A DNA stretch of 64,000 nt from assembly GCF_900101105.1 (NCBI RefSeq), contig NZ_FNGA01000004.1, positions 310,001 through 374,000 on the forward strand. Reading direction: 5' to 3'. Shown one piece after another: positions 8,236 through 17,321 of the stretch. Position 1 is the first letter of the stretch; each line of letters starts with the position of its first letter. Source of the DNA: Maridesulfovibrio ferrireducens. GTDB lineage: Bacteria > Desulfobacterota > Desulfovibrionia > Desulfovibrionales > Desulfovibrionaceae. Made by a program: the position numbers and the translations under genes. The notes beneath the pieces were generated by a model. The model saw nothing but the letters and a program-made list of their open reading frames with translations, had not been told where the DNA came from and searched no databases.

Positions 8236-8999
8236 TGACACAAAAGAACGTGATAATTGAGATAGATAAACTTACCAAAGAGTATAAAGCTGAAAGAGGC
8301 GAACCTTTTCTTGCAATAGACAACATAAGTCTGAAAATTCAAGAGAACTCTTTTACTTGTCTTGTCGGACCTTCAGGTTGTGGCAAATCTACTATTTTAC
8401 GCATTGCAGCCGGACTTGAAAAAGCTACTTCCGGTACAGTTCACTACCGTTCCGCGCCAGTAACTAAACCTTGCGGAGAGATCGGCCTTGTGTTTCAGGA
8501 ATATTCACTATTCCCATGGCTTACGGTGATGGATAATGTTGCTGCGGGGCTTGATTTTTCCGGAGTGGAAAAAGAAAAACGCAATGAAGAAGCCACCCGT
8601 TATTTACGAATGGTCAATATGCTTGATTTTAAAGAGGCATATCCTCATGAATTGTCTGGAGGAATGAGGCAAAGGGTCGCAATTGCGCGTGCACTCGCTA
8701 ATGATCCTGATGTATTACTCATGGACGAGCCGTTCGGAGCGCTTGATGCTCATACTCGAATTCTGCTCCAGCAGGAGCTTCTAAAAGTCTGGGAACTAAC
8801 TCGCAAAACAATTATACTTGTGACTCACAGCGTTGATGAAGCTATCTTTCTCGCTGATAAAATTCTCATTATGGCAAGTCGTCCGGGACGCATTCGGAAA
8901 AATCTTGAAGTAGATATAGAGCGTCCTCGAAGCAGAGCTATTCCAGAATTTGGAAAAATGACCGACTATATACTTAAAGAATTGGAATACAGTATATAA
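8235..8999 (+). CDS. ABC transporter ATP-binding protein (SsuB/TauB-like)
   Basis: 254 residues from the ATG that overlaps the permease stop (TAATG at 8233-8237); an upstream in-frame ATG at 8214 would add seven residues but lies inside the permease gene. Walker A GPSGCGKST, Q-loop VFQEYSLFPWLTVMDNV, signature LSGGMRQRVAIARAL, Walker B VLLMDEPFGALD and the H-loop VTHSVDEA are all present, so the ATPase should be active. Closest in style to the nitrate/sulfonate/taurine class. Last gene of the 5044-8999 operon; a strong terminator follows at 9131. Confidence 0.92.
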   Translation: MTQKNVIIEIDKLTKEYKAERGEPFLAIDNISLKIQENSFTCLVGPSGCGKSTILRIAAGLEKATSGTVHYRSAPVTKPCGEIGLVFQEYSLFPWLTVMDNVAAGLDFSGVEKEKRNEEATRYLRMVNMLDFKEAYPHELSGGMRQRVAIARALANDPDVLLMDEPFGALDAHTRILLQQELLKVWELTRKTIILVTHSVDEAIFLADKILIMASRPGRIRKNLEVDIERPRSRAIPEFGKMTDYILKELEYSI

Positions 9000-9130
9000 T
9001 AATTTAAAATATATATTTTTTCTGCTCAAACAAGAATAGGGTTATGTCAGTTCCAGTCCAGCAATGTAGGTGGGTGGTTGCTGTTCTTTTGTCCAGAAAA
9101 GTTAGTTTTTACATAGTAGTTTAAGTTAAA

Positions 9131-9174
9131 AAAGTGCGTCTGTCCGGGTTTTCCCGGACAGACGCACTTTTTTT
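9131..9174 (+). terminator. Strong Rho-independent terminator
   Basis: 18-bp perfect stem AAAGTGCGTCTGTCCGGG, TTTT loop, followed by a run of T. Ends the ABC importer operon. The rest of 9000-9294 shows nothing else recognisable. Confidence 0.95.
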
Positions 9175-9294
9175 ATTGTTGTATGCATGCTTCATAAATA
9201 TGACTAACTATTATAGTTCTGTTGTTTCTAGCAAACGGATCAAGTGTGTAGTCACTCTGACGTGATATAAAATACTCCTCAAGGATTTATTAAA

Positions 9295-11073
9295 ATGAAA
9301 TTATGCAACATCTCCAACCGCTCTATCAAAATTAGATCCAGCTTATTATTTGTATCTAAGTGTACTATTGTAACTTGTGCGGTTTTTCTTGTTTCAATAA
9401 TGCTTTATGTTTCGAGCAGTCATGCCGCCGCTGGAGATTTGAAGTGGAGTTATACGACAGTAGATGGTGTAATATCTTGTCCTGCTCTCGGTAGCGATGG
9501 AACAATTTATTTTGGCTCAGGTGATAAGAATTTCTATGCCTTGAATTCTGATGGCAGCAAAAAATGGGCGTTTGCTACAGATGGTTTTATAAGTTCTTCT
9601 CCCGCCATCGGTAGCGATGGAACCATCTATTTTGGCTCAAGTGATAAGAATTTCTATGCCTTGAATTCTGATGGCAGCAAAAAATGGGATTTTATTACCA
9701 GTCATTCGGTAACATCTTCTCCCGCTATCGGTAGCGATGGAACAATCTATTTTGGATCATATGACGCTAATTTATATGCCTTTAATCCTGATGGCAGCAA
9801 AAAATGGGAGTTTAAGACAAATGGTTATGTAGGTTCTTCTCCCATCATAGGTAGTGATGGAACAATTTATTTCACCGGAGAGAATGGTAGGTATGTCCTT
9901 ATTGCTTTGAATCCCGATGGCAGTAAAAAATGGGAGTTTAATGCTGGAACGGATGTATCTATGTCTTCCGCCATCGACAGTGATGGCACAATTTATATCG
10001 GCGCAGCTGATGGTAAGTTCTATGCTTTGAATCCTGATGGCAGCACGAAATGGGATTTTGCTGCTGGAGGTGCTATATCTTCTTCTCCCGTTATCAGCAG
10101 TGATGGAACGATCTATTTTGTATCAAATGATAATATGCTACATTCCTTGGATTCTGATGGAAATGAGAACTGGGTGTTTGATAATGGTGCTCGATTAGCC
10201 AATTTTCTTGCCATAGGTTGTGATGGCACAATATATGTCGGATCTGATGATAACTCTATTTTAGCTTTTAATTCAGATAAAACTTTGAAGTGGAGTTATG
10301 CGGTGGCCCCCTCTGTTCCTGTGCAAGGTGGTCCCGCCATCGACAGTGATGGAACAATTTATATCGGCGCAAGTGATGGCAAGCTATACGCATTAGAAGG
10401 CTCTTCTGGTGGGCTAGCAGACAGTCCTTGGCCAAAAGTTAGAAAAAATCAGAAAAATACCGGTAGCATCGACAATGGTGACACTTGTGTAAAATCAAGT
10501 TCCACTCAGGCTGCCGGAGTGACTGTTACTCTTTCCGGGGCCTGTGCAAAAGAAAAGACCGCCTCCGAATTGCAGTCACAATATTCCTTGAGCGGGTATG
10601 ATTCCGTAACCACAGCCATTGCGTTCAACGCCACAGTCAGCCCCAACGGATCCTGTGCGACATTTTATTTCAATTCAACAGAGCTTCCAACCGCAAGCGT
10701 GTCCAGCTTATCTCTTATAAAACTATATGAAACAAAAAAATCCAGCGCGACATATAGCACATATGCTTCATCAGGCCCTGAGTATAGCGTGGAGGGAGCA
10801 TGGTGGCTGGTTGATGCAAGTGGAGCTCACCTTGCCGCTTCAGATAAGGTCACAAAAGGGGCGGCGTATTCCATTTATTTCGTTATCAAAGACAACGGTA
10901 TTTATGATGAAGATAGCTCTCTTGGAAATATCACTGACCCGGTTTTGATAGGAAGTTCTTCAGGTGGAAGCTCTGGGTGTACTCTTAATCCTACAGCAAC
11001 ATTCTCCTTTGAGTGGTCACTGCTGCTTTTGGTTCCAGTGTTGTTGTTGGTCAGGGCACGGTTTAGACTCTGA
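9295..11073 (+). CDS. Exported PQQ-like beta-propeller protein with C-terminal sorting signal
   Basis: 592 residues. An N-terminal signal/anchor (TCAVFLVSIMLYVSSSHA-AA) is followed by about eight 40-residue repeats of the type SSPAIGSDGTIYFGS..KNFYALNSDGSKKW (residues about 45-385), a beta-propeller of the PQQ/WD-like class. Residues about 395-550 form a second domain (CVKSSSTQAAGVTVTLSGAC to GNITDPVLIG) that may be a choice-of-anchor type. The C-terminus, SSGGSSGCTLNP followed by a hydrophobic helix and RARFRL, fits a CTERM protein-sorting signal (motif, membrane segment, basic end) with a Gly/Ser-Cys motif. The protein is therefore probably processed and surface-attached. Function is unknown; the propeller may bind a partner rather than catalyse. 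Confidence 0.82.
   Translation: MKLCNISNRSIKIRSSLLFVSKCTIVTCAVFLVSIMLYVSSSHAAAGDLKWSYTTVDGVISCPALGSDGTIYFGSGDKNFYALNSDGSKKWAFATDGFISSSPAIGSDGTIYFGSSDKNFYALNSDGSKKWDFITSHSVTSSPAIGSDGTIYFGSYDANLYAFNPDGSKKWEFKTNGYVGSSPIIGSDGTIYFTGENGRYVLIALNPDGSKKWEFNAGTDVSMSSAIDSDGTIYIGAADGKFYALNPDGSTKWDFAAGGAISSSPVISSDGTIYFVSNDNMLHSLDSDGNENWVFDNGARLANFLAIGCDGTIYVGSDDNSILAFNSDKTLKWSYAVAPSVPVQGGPAIDSDGTIYIGASDGKLYALEGSSGGLADSPWPKVRKNQKNTGSIDNGDTCVKSSSTQAAGVTVTLSGACAKEKTASELQSQYSLSGYDSVTTAIAFNATVSPNGSCATFYFNSTELPTASVSSLSLIKLYETKKSSATYSTYASSGPEYSVEGAWWLVDASGAHLAASDKVTKGAAYSIYFVIKDNGIYDEDSSLGNITDPVLIGSSSGGSSGCTLNPTATFSFEWSLLLLVPVLLLVRARFRL
9481..10400 (+). repeat. Coding tandem repeats, mostly 120-bp period
   Basis: The propeller blades repeat at DNA level with an almost exact 120-bp (40-codon) period, clearest at 9481, 9601 and 9721, where long blocks such as GGTAGCGATGGAAC and GATGGCAGCAAAAAATGGG are identical. 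Later copies are more diverged and slightly shorter or longer. Such identity suggests recent expansion or gene conversion within the gene. Confidence 0.85.
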
Positions 11074-11098
11074 ACTGAATTTAAATAATGCTTAAGAT

Positions 11099-11135
11099 AA
11101 ATCCGGCTAATCTAACGAATAGCCGGATTTGTTTT
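11099..11135 (+). terminator. Rho-independent terminator
   Basis: 11-bp perfect stem AAATCCGGCTA / TAGCCGGATTT with a 10-nt loop and GTTTT tail, just after the propeller gene. Confidence 0.88.
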
Positions 11136-11328
11136 ATGCTTGTTTAACATCCATGTCGGACGCCAATTTTACAGCATATTGCTTTCATAAGTTCTTAATG
11201 CTAACGAATTTTGTTAACTATTGTAGTTATTATTCTACCCCTATGTAAATATTTATAAAAACAGATCAAGTCCTAATGTTTAAAAATAATTTATATTTAT
11301 TTTTTCCCGTTCAAATGCACAAGAGAAC

Positions 11329-13320
11329 TTGTTCGTGAACCGTTTACTGTGCGTTTTTCTCTTTCTTACTCTTTTAGTCCTCAATGGCTGTATCTATACT
11401 AAATCCTCTATGCCAAGGGCCAAACAGGGGGTCATGGATCTTTCAAACTGGAGTTTCGTAAAAGATGGTCCGGTTTGTCTGGATGGGGAATGGGAAGTCA
11501 GGTGGGATTGTTTGCTTCCTCCCGAAAAAATGGGGGTTAATAGTCAAACTGTACAGGAATATACTGAGGTTCCAAGCCCTTGGAGTCAGAGCAAACCTGA
11601 AGTTAGCATGTTCCAAGCGACAGGTTCAGCCTCAATGCGGCTAGTTATAAAAAATATTCCAAACACAGATCGTATAGCTTTTCGTCTCTCGAATACCAAT
11701 GCTGCCTGGACGCTATGGGCTGATGGTCGCCTTATTGGTAACAGCGGTGTTCCCGGTCTTTCTGCCGAATCCGAATCCCCTCGGCCGTCTTCCGTTGTCG
11801 TGCCACTACAAGCAGAAAATTACGGGCGTGACAGCTCAGCTCCGTTGGAACTTGTGCTTAATATATCCAATCAGCATTTTCGGGATGGCGGAGTTTTTTC
11901 CTCGTTATGGTTAGGGCCTGAACCCGTCATTCAGGCCGTGGCCTTGCGTGATTCTAGCCTTGCCATGTTGTTGACTGGAATTCTCTTAATTATGGGCATA
12001 TACCATATTGTGCTGTTTCTTTTTCGTCGCCAAGATCGTTCGCCGCTTCTCTTCGGCTTCTATAGCCTGCTCTGGATGGGCAATTATATTTTTTCTGAAT
12101 CCAGTGGCTGGATTGTTCTTGCAGTGTTCCCAAATATGTATCCATTCCTCATGGAGCATTTGGGCATAGCCTGTTTCATTATTTCGATTCCAGTAGGCTT
12201 TACCTTTTTTAGACTGCTTTATCCCCATGAATTCTCACTGCGGGTTCAGTGGTATACGTGGATTATGTGCGGAGTATTCACTGCACTTGCTGTTTTTGGA
12301 AGTACACTAACGCTCACGGCTTTGTTGCCACTTTACTATATTTCTTCTGGTATTCTCATTTTCTATTGTTTTGGGCGGTTATTTCAAGCTTGGCGTAGAG
12401 GCCGGGATGGAGCCTGTTTTATTTTTGTGGGATTCATGGTTCTTGGGCTTGTCGGTATAAATGACATGTTGACCGACCTCCGTCTCATCCACTCTGTGCC
12501 ACTTTTGCCTCTTGGGTTGTTTGTTTTTATTATGAGCCAAGCTCTTGCTTTGTCGCAACGTTTGTTCTTTGCCTTTTCCTCTGTTGAAAATCTTTCTCTA
12601 CAGTTGGAAAACAAAAATTTGAGTCTTGAAATGGAGATGGCTGAGCGCAATAAATTGGAACGTGAAATTATCAATATTAGTGAAGATGAACGACGACGCG
12701 TTAGTATTGATCTTCACGACGGCCTTTGCCAACTACTAGCAGCAGCCCGATTGCGTTGTTCAGCTATTTTGCATATGGGCAATTCGAGGGATGGAGATTT
12801 GGAGATGGAAAAACTCTCCGGCATATTGGATGAACTTGTTGATCAAGCCTACAATGTCACACATGGACTCTGGACGCAGGAATATACCCCTGAGAGCGCG
12901 GCCCCATCTTTTTCTGATATGGCTCAACGTTTGTCTCGCTCAAGCGGAATTTCCATCGAATATAATCAGGTACATGCCTGCAAAATCTGTCCTTCTAGTG
13001 CAAACGTGATCCAGTTGTATCGAATAGCTCAGGAAGCTCTCACCAATGCTGTGAAGCATTCTAAAGCAACCCGCATTTGTTTGGATTGCTCATGCAACGT
13101 CGAAGGGATAATAACTATTTCAGTATGCGATAACGGCATCGGCAGGGCGCGTGCGAAAAGTTCAGCCGGAGGACTCGGCGTGGGTATCATGAATCATCGT
13201 GCTAATATTATCGGAGCAACACTGCTTTTTGAGGATGTTGCAGAAGGCGGCACCATTGTAACCTGCTCAGCTTCGTGTGGTATTATAAATAAATTTTCAC
13301 TGAAAACGGATACGCAATGA
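11329..13320 (+). CDS. 7TM-type sensor histidine kinase with lipoprotein-like signal (NarX family HisKA_3)
   Basis: 663 residues from a TTG start; a GTG at 11335 is the alternative and no ATG fits. The N-terminus has a signal ending in the lipobox LVLNGC. An extracytoplasmic domain (about 35-205) of the 7TMR-DISM type follows, with LDGEWEVRWD, VPSPWSQ and FRLSNTNAAWTLWADGRLIGNSG. About seven membrane segments (205-410), a coiled coil and HisKA_3 (SEDERRRVSIDLHDGLCQLL, phospho-His about 463) come next. The HATPase domain has EALTNAVKHSKA, CDNGIG and GGLGVGIMNHRA. It overlaps the NarL-type regulator at 13317 by four bases (ATGA), which identifies its partner. The 7TMR-DISM fold often senses carbohydrates or other small molecules; the ligand here is unknown. 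Confidence 0.9.
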   Translation: MFVNRLLCVFLFLTLLVLNGCIYTKSSMPRAKQGVMDLSNWSFVKDGPVCLDGEWEVRWDCLLPPEKMGVNSQTVQEYTEVPSPWSQSKPEVSMFQATGSASMRLVIKNIPNTDRIAFRLSNTNAAWTLWADGRLIGNSGVPGLSAESESPRPSSVVVPLQAENYGRDSSAPLELVLNISNQHFRDGGVFSSLWLGPEPVIQAVALRDSSLAMLLTGILLIMGIYHIVLFLFRRQDRSPLLFGFYSLLWMGNYIFSESSGWIVLAVFPNMYPFLMEHLGIACFIISIPVGFTFFRLLYPHEFSLRVQWYTWIMCGVFTALAVFGSTLTLTALLPLYYISSGILIFYCFGRLFQAWRRGRDGACFIFVGFMVLGLVGINDMLTDLRLIHSVPLLPLGLFVFIMSQALALSQRLFFAFSSVENLSLQLENKNLSLEMEMAERNKLEREIINISEDERRRVSIDLHDGLCQLLAAARLRCSAILHMGNSRDGDLEMEKLSGILDELVDQAYNVTHGLWTQEYTPESAAPSFSDMAQRLSRSSGISIEYNQVHACKICPSSANVIQLYRIAQEALTNAVKHSKATRICLDCSCNVEGIITISVCDNGIGRARAKSSAGGLGVGIMNHRANIIGATLLFEDVAEGGTIVTCSASCGIINKFSLKTDTQ

Positions 13321-13952
13321 CAAAGAATCTATCCAATGGAGCACGTGTTTTTCTGGTAGATGATCATCCCGCAATGCTGGACGGGTTGACGCTACTTCTC
13401 GCCTGCGAAAATTATGTTATAATCGGTGTTGCTACAAATCAGCAGGAAGCATTGCAGGGTATTGATAGCTGTGAGGCGGACATAGCTCTTATAGATCTTA
13501 GTTTGTGTGGCGAAAGTGGGTTAAGAATAATCCCTCTCATGGTTGAGCGAAATATACCCGTACTTGTTTTTTCCATGCATGAGGATGCCGCGACGCAAAA
13601 ACGGGCGATGGATTGTGGGGCTCGCGGTTATGTCTCCAAGCGCGAAACTTCAACTGTTCTTCTGGATGCCGTCAGACAGATTCTTGGAGGAAATGAGTAT
13701 TTTAGTCCCCGTGTTGCTGCCAACCAATTTTCTAGGGAGCCGATATCGAATGATTCGATGGCCTTTAATAGCTTCAGCGAACAAGAGACTCTTATATTAA
13801 CTCTGTTAAGCCAAGGAGAAAGTAATAGCGAGATAGCTGAAGCCCTTGGTATCAGTGTCAGAACCGTCGAGACTTATTGTACTCGTATAGCCGCCAAGCT
13901 GAAATTGGATGGCATGAAAGCCTTGCGCAAGTATGCCATCAACGAATATTGA
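13317..13952 (+). CDS. NarL/LuxR-family response regulator
   Basis: 211 residues. Receiver domain with DD in FLVDDHPAM, phosphoacceptor in ADIALIDLSL (about residue 60) and K in GYVSKRE. C-terminal LuxR-type helix-turn-helix: FSEQETLILTLLSQGESNSEIAEALGISVRTVETYCTRI. It starts inside the kinase stop (ATGA overlap), so the two are co-translated as a two-component system. Its targets are not apparent; the propeller gene upstream and the kinase operon itself are possible. A strong terminator follows at 13973. Confidence 0.93.
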   Translation: MTKNLSNGARVFLVDDHPAMLDGLTLLLACENYVIIGVATNQQEALQGIDSCEADIALIDLSLCGESGLRIIPLMVERNIPVLVFSMHEDAATQKRAMDCGARGYVSKRETSTVLLDAVRQILGGNEYFSPRVAANQFSREPISNDSMAFNSFSEQETLILTLLSQGESNSEIAEALGISVRTVETYCTRIAAKLKLDGMKALRKYAINEY

Positions 13953-13972
13953 TAGGTTTGAATATTGTAGTA

Positions 13973-14004
13973 AAAAGCCCCTAACTTACCAGTTAGGGGC
14001 TTTT
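13973..14004 (+). terminator. Rho-independent terminator
   Basis: 14-bp perfect stem AAAAGCCCCTAACT / AGTTAGGGGCTTTT with TACC loop, then CTTGTTTT. Third member of the hairpin family also seen at 3006 and 4789. Confidence 0.93.
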
Positions 14005-14029
14005 CTTGTTTTGTATAGTTCTATAGTAG

Positions 14030-14200
14030 TCCGGGAGAGTTCATAGATATACTCACATTGGAGATCTGAATATTGGGCTTACTGTCCCAAAGGTTAAGAG
14101 TGCCAACAAAGAGAAGGTTTACCTTTATGCTGATCAGGTCAGGAAGGTTATAGCTATTGAAGGTCGTATTTTCGGCACTACATGGATTGAGTTACGATAG
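14030..14200 (+). pseudogene. 3' gene fragment upstream of helicase
   Basis: An open frame of 56 codons ends in TAG at 14198-14200, eight bases before the helicase start. It has no plausible start codon. The peptide looks coding: YTHIGDLNIGLTVPKVKSA, then VYLYADQVRKVIAIEGRIF and GTTWIELR. Its stop overlaps the helicase ribosome site, as if it were the tail of a co-translated partner gene whose 5' part was lost when the upstream sequence was exchanged. Family not recognised. Confidence 0.45.
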
Positions 14201-14208
14201 GAGCTTTT

Positions 14209-15555
14209 ATGCAGATTTATATATCAAAAGACCTGACCTTGATTGGCACTCCTGCTGATTTGGTGGGCAAGGTCAAAGAGTCTTTGACCTTGATGAACCC
14301 TGAGTATGTCAACGCCCTGAAGTACGGGCGCAATGCTAGGCGTATTGCGAAGTATATAAAGATGTTTTCAGGCGACCGCAAAGGGCGGCTGCATTGTCCG
14401 CGCGGCTATGGGCTTGAACTGCACCAGCTTATTAAAGCCGCAGGTGAAGAGATTATATATGAAGACAACAGGCGGGAACTTGAGCCTGTGGACTTTGTCT
14501 TTAAAGGAGAACTGAGACCCTATCAGTCAGAAGCATTACAATCTTTTCACGGGCTTTCACAAGGTATTCTGGAAGCAGGAACCGGTGCAGGTAAAACGGT
14601 TATGGCATTGGCCTTGATTGCTGAGCGTAAGCAACCTTGCCTTGTACTCGTTCATACCAAGGAATTACTATTACAATGGGTGGAAAGAGGGCGTCAGTTT
14701 CTGGGGATAGAGCCCGGACAAGTCGGTAATGGAAAATTTAACATTCAACCCTTTACCGTGGCCACTATTCAGACTGCCCGTAATCGTCTGGATAAATTGA
14801 TCCCGGCATTCGGTCATATTGTGGTTGATGAGTGCCACCGGGCACCGGCCAGCACCTTTCAAGAAGTAGTCACCAGCTTTGATGCGAAATTTTTAACAGG
14901 ACTCTCCGCCACGCCGTACCGAAATGACGGGCTTGACCGGATAATAAATTTGACTCTTGGAAATGTGGTTCACCGGGTTAACCCTGATTTGCTTCGGGAT
15001 ACCGGGGCCATACTCAAGCCGGAAATTTTTACCGTGAATACAGCCTTTTCTTTTGCGGGGGACCCTTCAAACGAATATCCTCTTATGATGACTGCCCTTG
15101 CCGAGGACTGGGATCGCAATAAGCTTATAGCTACGTCTGTGGAGGGAGAAGTTGATCAGGATAATGGAACTTTGCTGCTCGTTGCAGACAGGACCGCGCA
15201 CCTTTTTGCTCTGGCTGGTATTCTTGAGGAGCAGGGTATAAACGTGGCCGTATTGACTGGAAAGACTCCGACAAAGGAACGCTGTACAATTGTTGAGGAT
15301 CTCAACGCAGGAAAGATCAAAGTTCTGGCAAGCACTGCTTCCTTGATAGGTGAGGGTTTTGATTGCTCTGGTTTATCGACTCTTTTTCTTTGCTCTCCTA
15401 TTAAATCAAAGGGAAGGCTTGTGCAAATTATCGGTAGGATTTTAAGACCTGCTGATGGCAAAAGGCCTCGGCTTTATGACTTCATTGATGGCAAAGTCGG
15501 TGTGTTGGAGTATAGTGCTGGACTTCGGCAAAAGATTTATGAAGAAATGGCGTAG
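14209..15555 (+). CDS. SF2 DEAD/DEAH-box helicase (XPB/RAD25-like)
   Basis: 448 residues. An N-terminal segment of about 95 residues precedes the Q-like RPYQSEAL motif, Walker A LEAGTGAGKTVMALALI, motif II HIVVDECHRAPA, motif III GLSATPYRNDGLD, motif Ia FTVATIQTA and the C-terminal helicase domain with LLVADRTAHLFAL, STASLIGEGFDCSGLSTLFL and motif VI GRLVQIIGRILRPADGKRPRLYDFID. All helicase motifs are intact. This type occurs in phages, islands and restriction/defence clusters as well as alone. The truncated partner upstream suggests that it came in as part of a larger unit. Cellular role unknown. Confidence 0.88.
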   Translation: MQIYISKDLTLIGTPADLVGKVKESLTLMNPEYVNALKYGRNARRIAKYIKMFSGDRKGRLHCPRGYGLELHQLIKAAGEEIIYEDNRRELEPVDFVFKGELRPYQSEALQSFHGLSQGILEAGTGAGKTVMALALIAERKQPCLVLVHTKELLLQWVERGRQFLGIEPGQVGNGKFNIQPFTVATIQTARNRLDKLIPAFGHIVVDECHRAPASTFQEVVTSFDAKFLTGLSATPYRNDGLDRIINLTLGNVVHRVNPDLLRDTGAILKPEIFTVNTAFSFAGDPSNEYPLMMTALAEDWDRNKLIATSVEGEVDQDNGTLLLVADRTAHLFALAGILEEQGINVAVLTGKTPTKERCTIVEDLNAGKIKVLASTASLIGEGFDCSGLSTLFLCSPIKSKGRLVQIIGRILRPADGKRPRLYDFIDGKVGVLEYSAGLRQKIYEEMA

Positions 15556-15659
15556 TTGTCTTTTGTGGATCATATAATATTTACCCCATCCCCGTAGAAG
15601 TTGGAAGTCATCTACGAGGACGGGGATGCTGCCAGATTCAATAGCAGCATTGCTGATGA

Positions 15660-17279
15660 CTACAAGAAGTAGTTAACAGCTACGAGGCCCATGATTGACA
15701 TGGTAATGGTGTACGGTAAGGCCAGAAGCACCATCCGGCCGTATGAGAGGCGGATAACCGGTGCTAAGGCTGAGGTCAGCAGGAATAGGAATGCTGCTTG
15801 ACCGTTTGGAGTAGCAACACTTGGGATATTGGTTCCTGTGTTGATTGCTACTGCCAGTTTATCAAGGTTGGTCATTATATCGAGTGCTTGAGTTGCAGCA
15901 GCTTGTGGTAAGCTTGCAACAACGTCAGCTCTCGCAAAGTGTGGATCGGTAAGTTTGTCCATCAGAGCTTGTCCGGTCATTCCTATGTTAGGTATGGCTC
16001 CGAGCAGGTTGACGAAATGAATTTTTGTTTCAGATATGTATACTGTCGCAACAAAGACATTATCAGAAATAGCTGAAAGCAGTCCGTTGGCAATGTAATA
16101 TGCTACAAGCTGACTTTGTCCGTGTAAGCTGAGGACATAATTGATGATAGGGTGGAAAAGGCCTTGGTCGTGAATTACAGCGACAACGGAGAAGAATACT
16201 ACGAGAAGAGCTGTAAATGGTAATGCTTCTTCAAAGGCTTTACCTAAGTGATGTTCTTCAATGATGCCGTTCATGGATGTGAGCAAAATAATTACTGACA
16301 GTCCTACTATACCGACAGCGGCAAGATGCAGAGCCAGCGCAATGACGAGCCAGATGCCTGCCATGGCTTGAACAATTAATCTTACCTTACCTTTTGTACC
16401 TTGTTTCTCTTCCATTTGAATTGCTGTTTCAAGCAAATGTGAACGAATATTTCCCGGTAATTTAGCACCGTATGTGAACAGATGAAAATATTCGACTGTG
16501 ACGCAAGTCAGCAATCCCGTTACTAATACAGGCATTGATACAGGCATCATTTCGAGGAAAAATTCTACAAAGTGCCAGCCCATTTCGCCGCCGATGAGTA
16601 GATTCTGTGGTTCCCCTACAAGTGTGCAAACCCCGCCGAGAGCTGTACCCACCGCGCCATGCATCATCAGATTGCGTAAGAATGCTCTGAATTCCTGCAA
16701 GTCTTCACGGTTTTTAGCAGCGGCTTTGTCACAGCAGAGGTCATGATCGCAATGCAGTGTCTTGCCTGAAGCAAATCTATGGTAAATATTGTAAAATCCA
16801 TAAGCCACCGCGATAATAACGGCTGTAACTGTAAGGGCATCAAGGAAGGCAGATAATACTGCGCCAGCCAGACAGAACAGGACGGATATAGTGATTTTTG
16901 ACTGAACTCTCACAAGAATACGAGTGAAAGTGAACTGTAGAAAGTCCTTCATGAAATAAATTCCTGCGACCATGAAAATCAGCAGCAGTATTACTTCAAA
17001 ATTTTTGAGAGCTTCATGATAAATAGTCTCGGTTGAAGTCATGCCCAAAAAGACAGCTTCAAATGCGAGCAGTCCACCGGCAGGCAGAGGATAGCATTTC
17101 AGTGCCATAGCCAGTGTGAAAATAAATTCTGCAATAAGTGCCCAGCCGGCGATAAAAGGCCCTGCTGTAAACATAAGGCACGGGTTGAGAACTAAAAAAA
17201 GTAAAATAATTATCTTGTACCATTTGGGAGCAGCACCAAGAAAGTTGCTACCAAATGCCTGCATAATTGAAGGCTGCAT
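15660..17279 (-). CDS. nhaB: Na+/H+ antiporter NhaB
   Basis: 539 residues from the ATG at 17279, preceded by AAAAAGGAGAATTTA; a frame extension to 17330 would add 17 residues without a ribosome site. The N-terminus [22 protein letters not shown] and the membrane segments [44 protein letters not shown] closely match NhaB. The [22 protein letters not shown] and [24 protein letters not shown] segments belong to the ion-transporter superfamily. It expels sodium in exchange for protons across the inner membrane. It follows the SLC13 permease and usp genes on the same strand but behind a terminator hairpin (17322-17354), so it is probably partly independent. Confidence 0.95.
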   Translation of the reverse strand: MQPSIMQAFGSNFLGAAPKWYKIIILLFLVLNPCLMFTAGPFIAGWALIAEFIFTLAMALKCYPLPAGGLLAFEAVFLGMTSTETIYHEALKNFEVILLLIFMVAGIYFMKDFLQFTFTRILVRVQSKITISVLFCLAGAVLSAFLDALTVTAVIIAVAYGFYNIYHRFASGKTLHCDHDLCCDKAAAKNREDLQEFRAFLRNLMMHGAVGTALGGVCTLVGEPQNLLIGGEMGWHFVEFFLEMMPVSMPVLVTGLLTCVTVEYFHLFTYGAKLPGNIRSHLLETAIQMEEKQGTKGKVRLIVQAMAGIWLVIALALHLAAVGIVGLSVIILLTSMNGIIEEHHLGKAFEEALPFTALLVVFFSVVAVIHDQGLFHPIINYVLSLHGQSQLVAYYIANGLLSAISDNVFVATVYISETKIHFVNLLGAIPNIGMTGQALMDKLTDPHFARADVVASLPQAAATQALDIMTNLDKLAVAINTGTNIPSVATPNGQAAFLFLLTSALAPVIRLSYGRMVLLALPYTITMSIMGLVAVNYFL

Positions 17280-17321
17280 TAAATTCTCCTTTTTATGTGT
17301 CGTCTTTATTTTTTCACGCAA

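Noticed and set aside
9481-10400. Possible CRISPR array or satellite repeat
   Set aside because: The 120-bp period is in frame and encodes propeller blades; spacing and composition do not fit CRISPR. No CRISPR array was seen anywhere.
15590-15671. Plus-strand peptide KLEVIYEDGDAARFNSS and hairpin CATCCCCGT..ACGGGGATG
   Set aside because: It overlaps the 3' end of nhaB and has no start codon; the hairpin arms may be part of a terminator but lack a T-run, so neither was listed.
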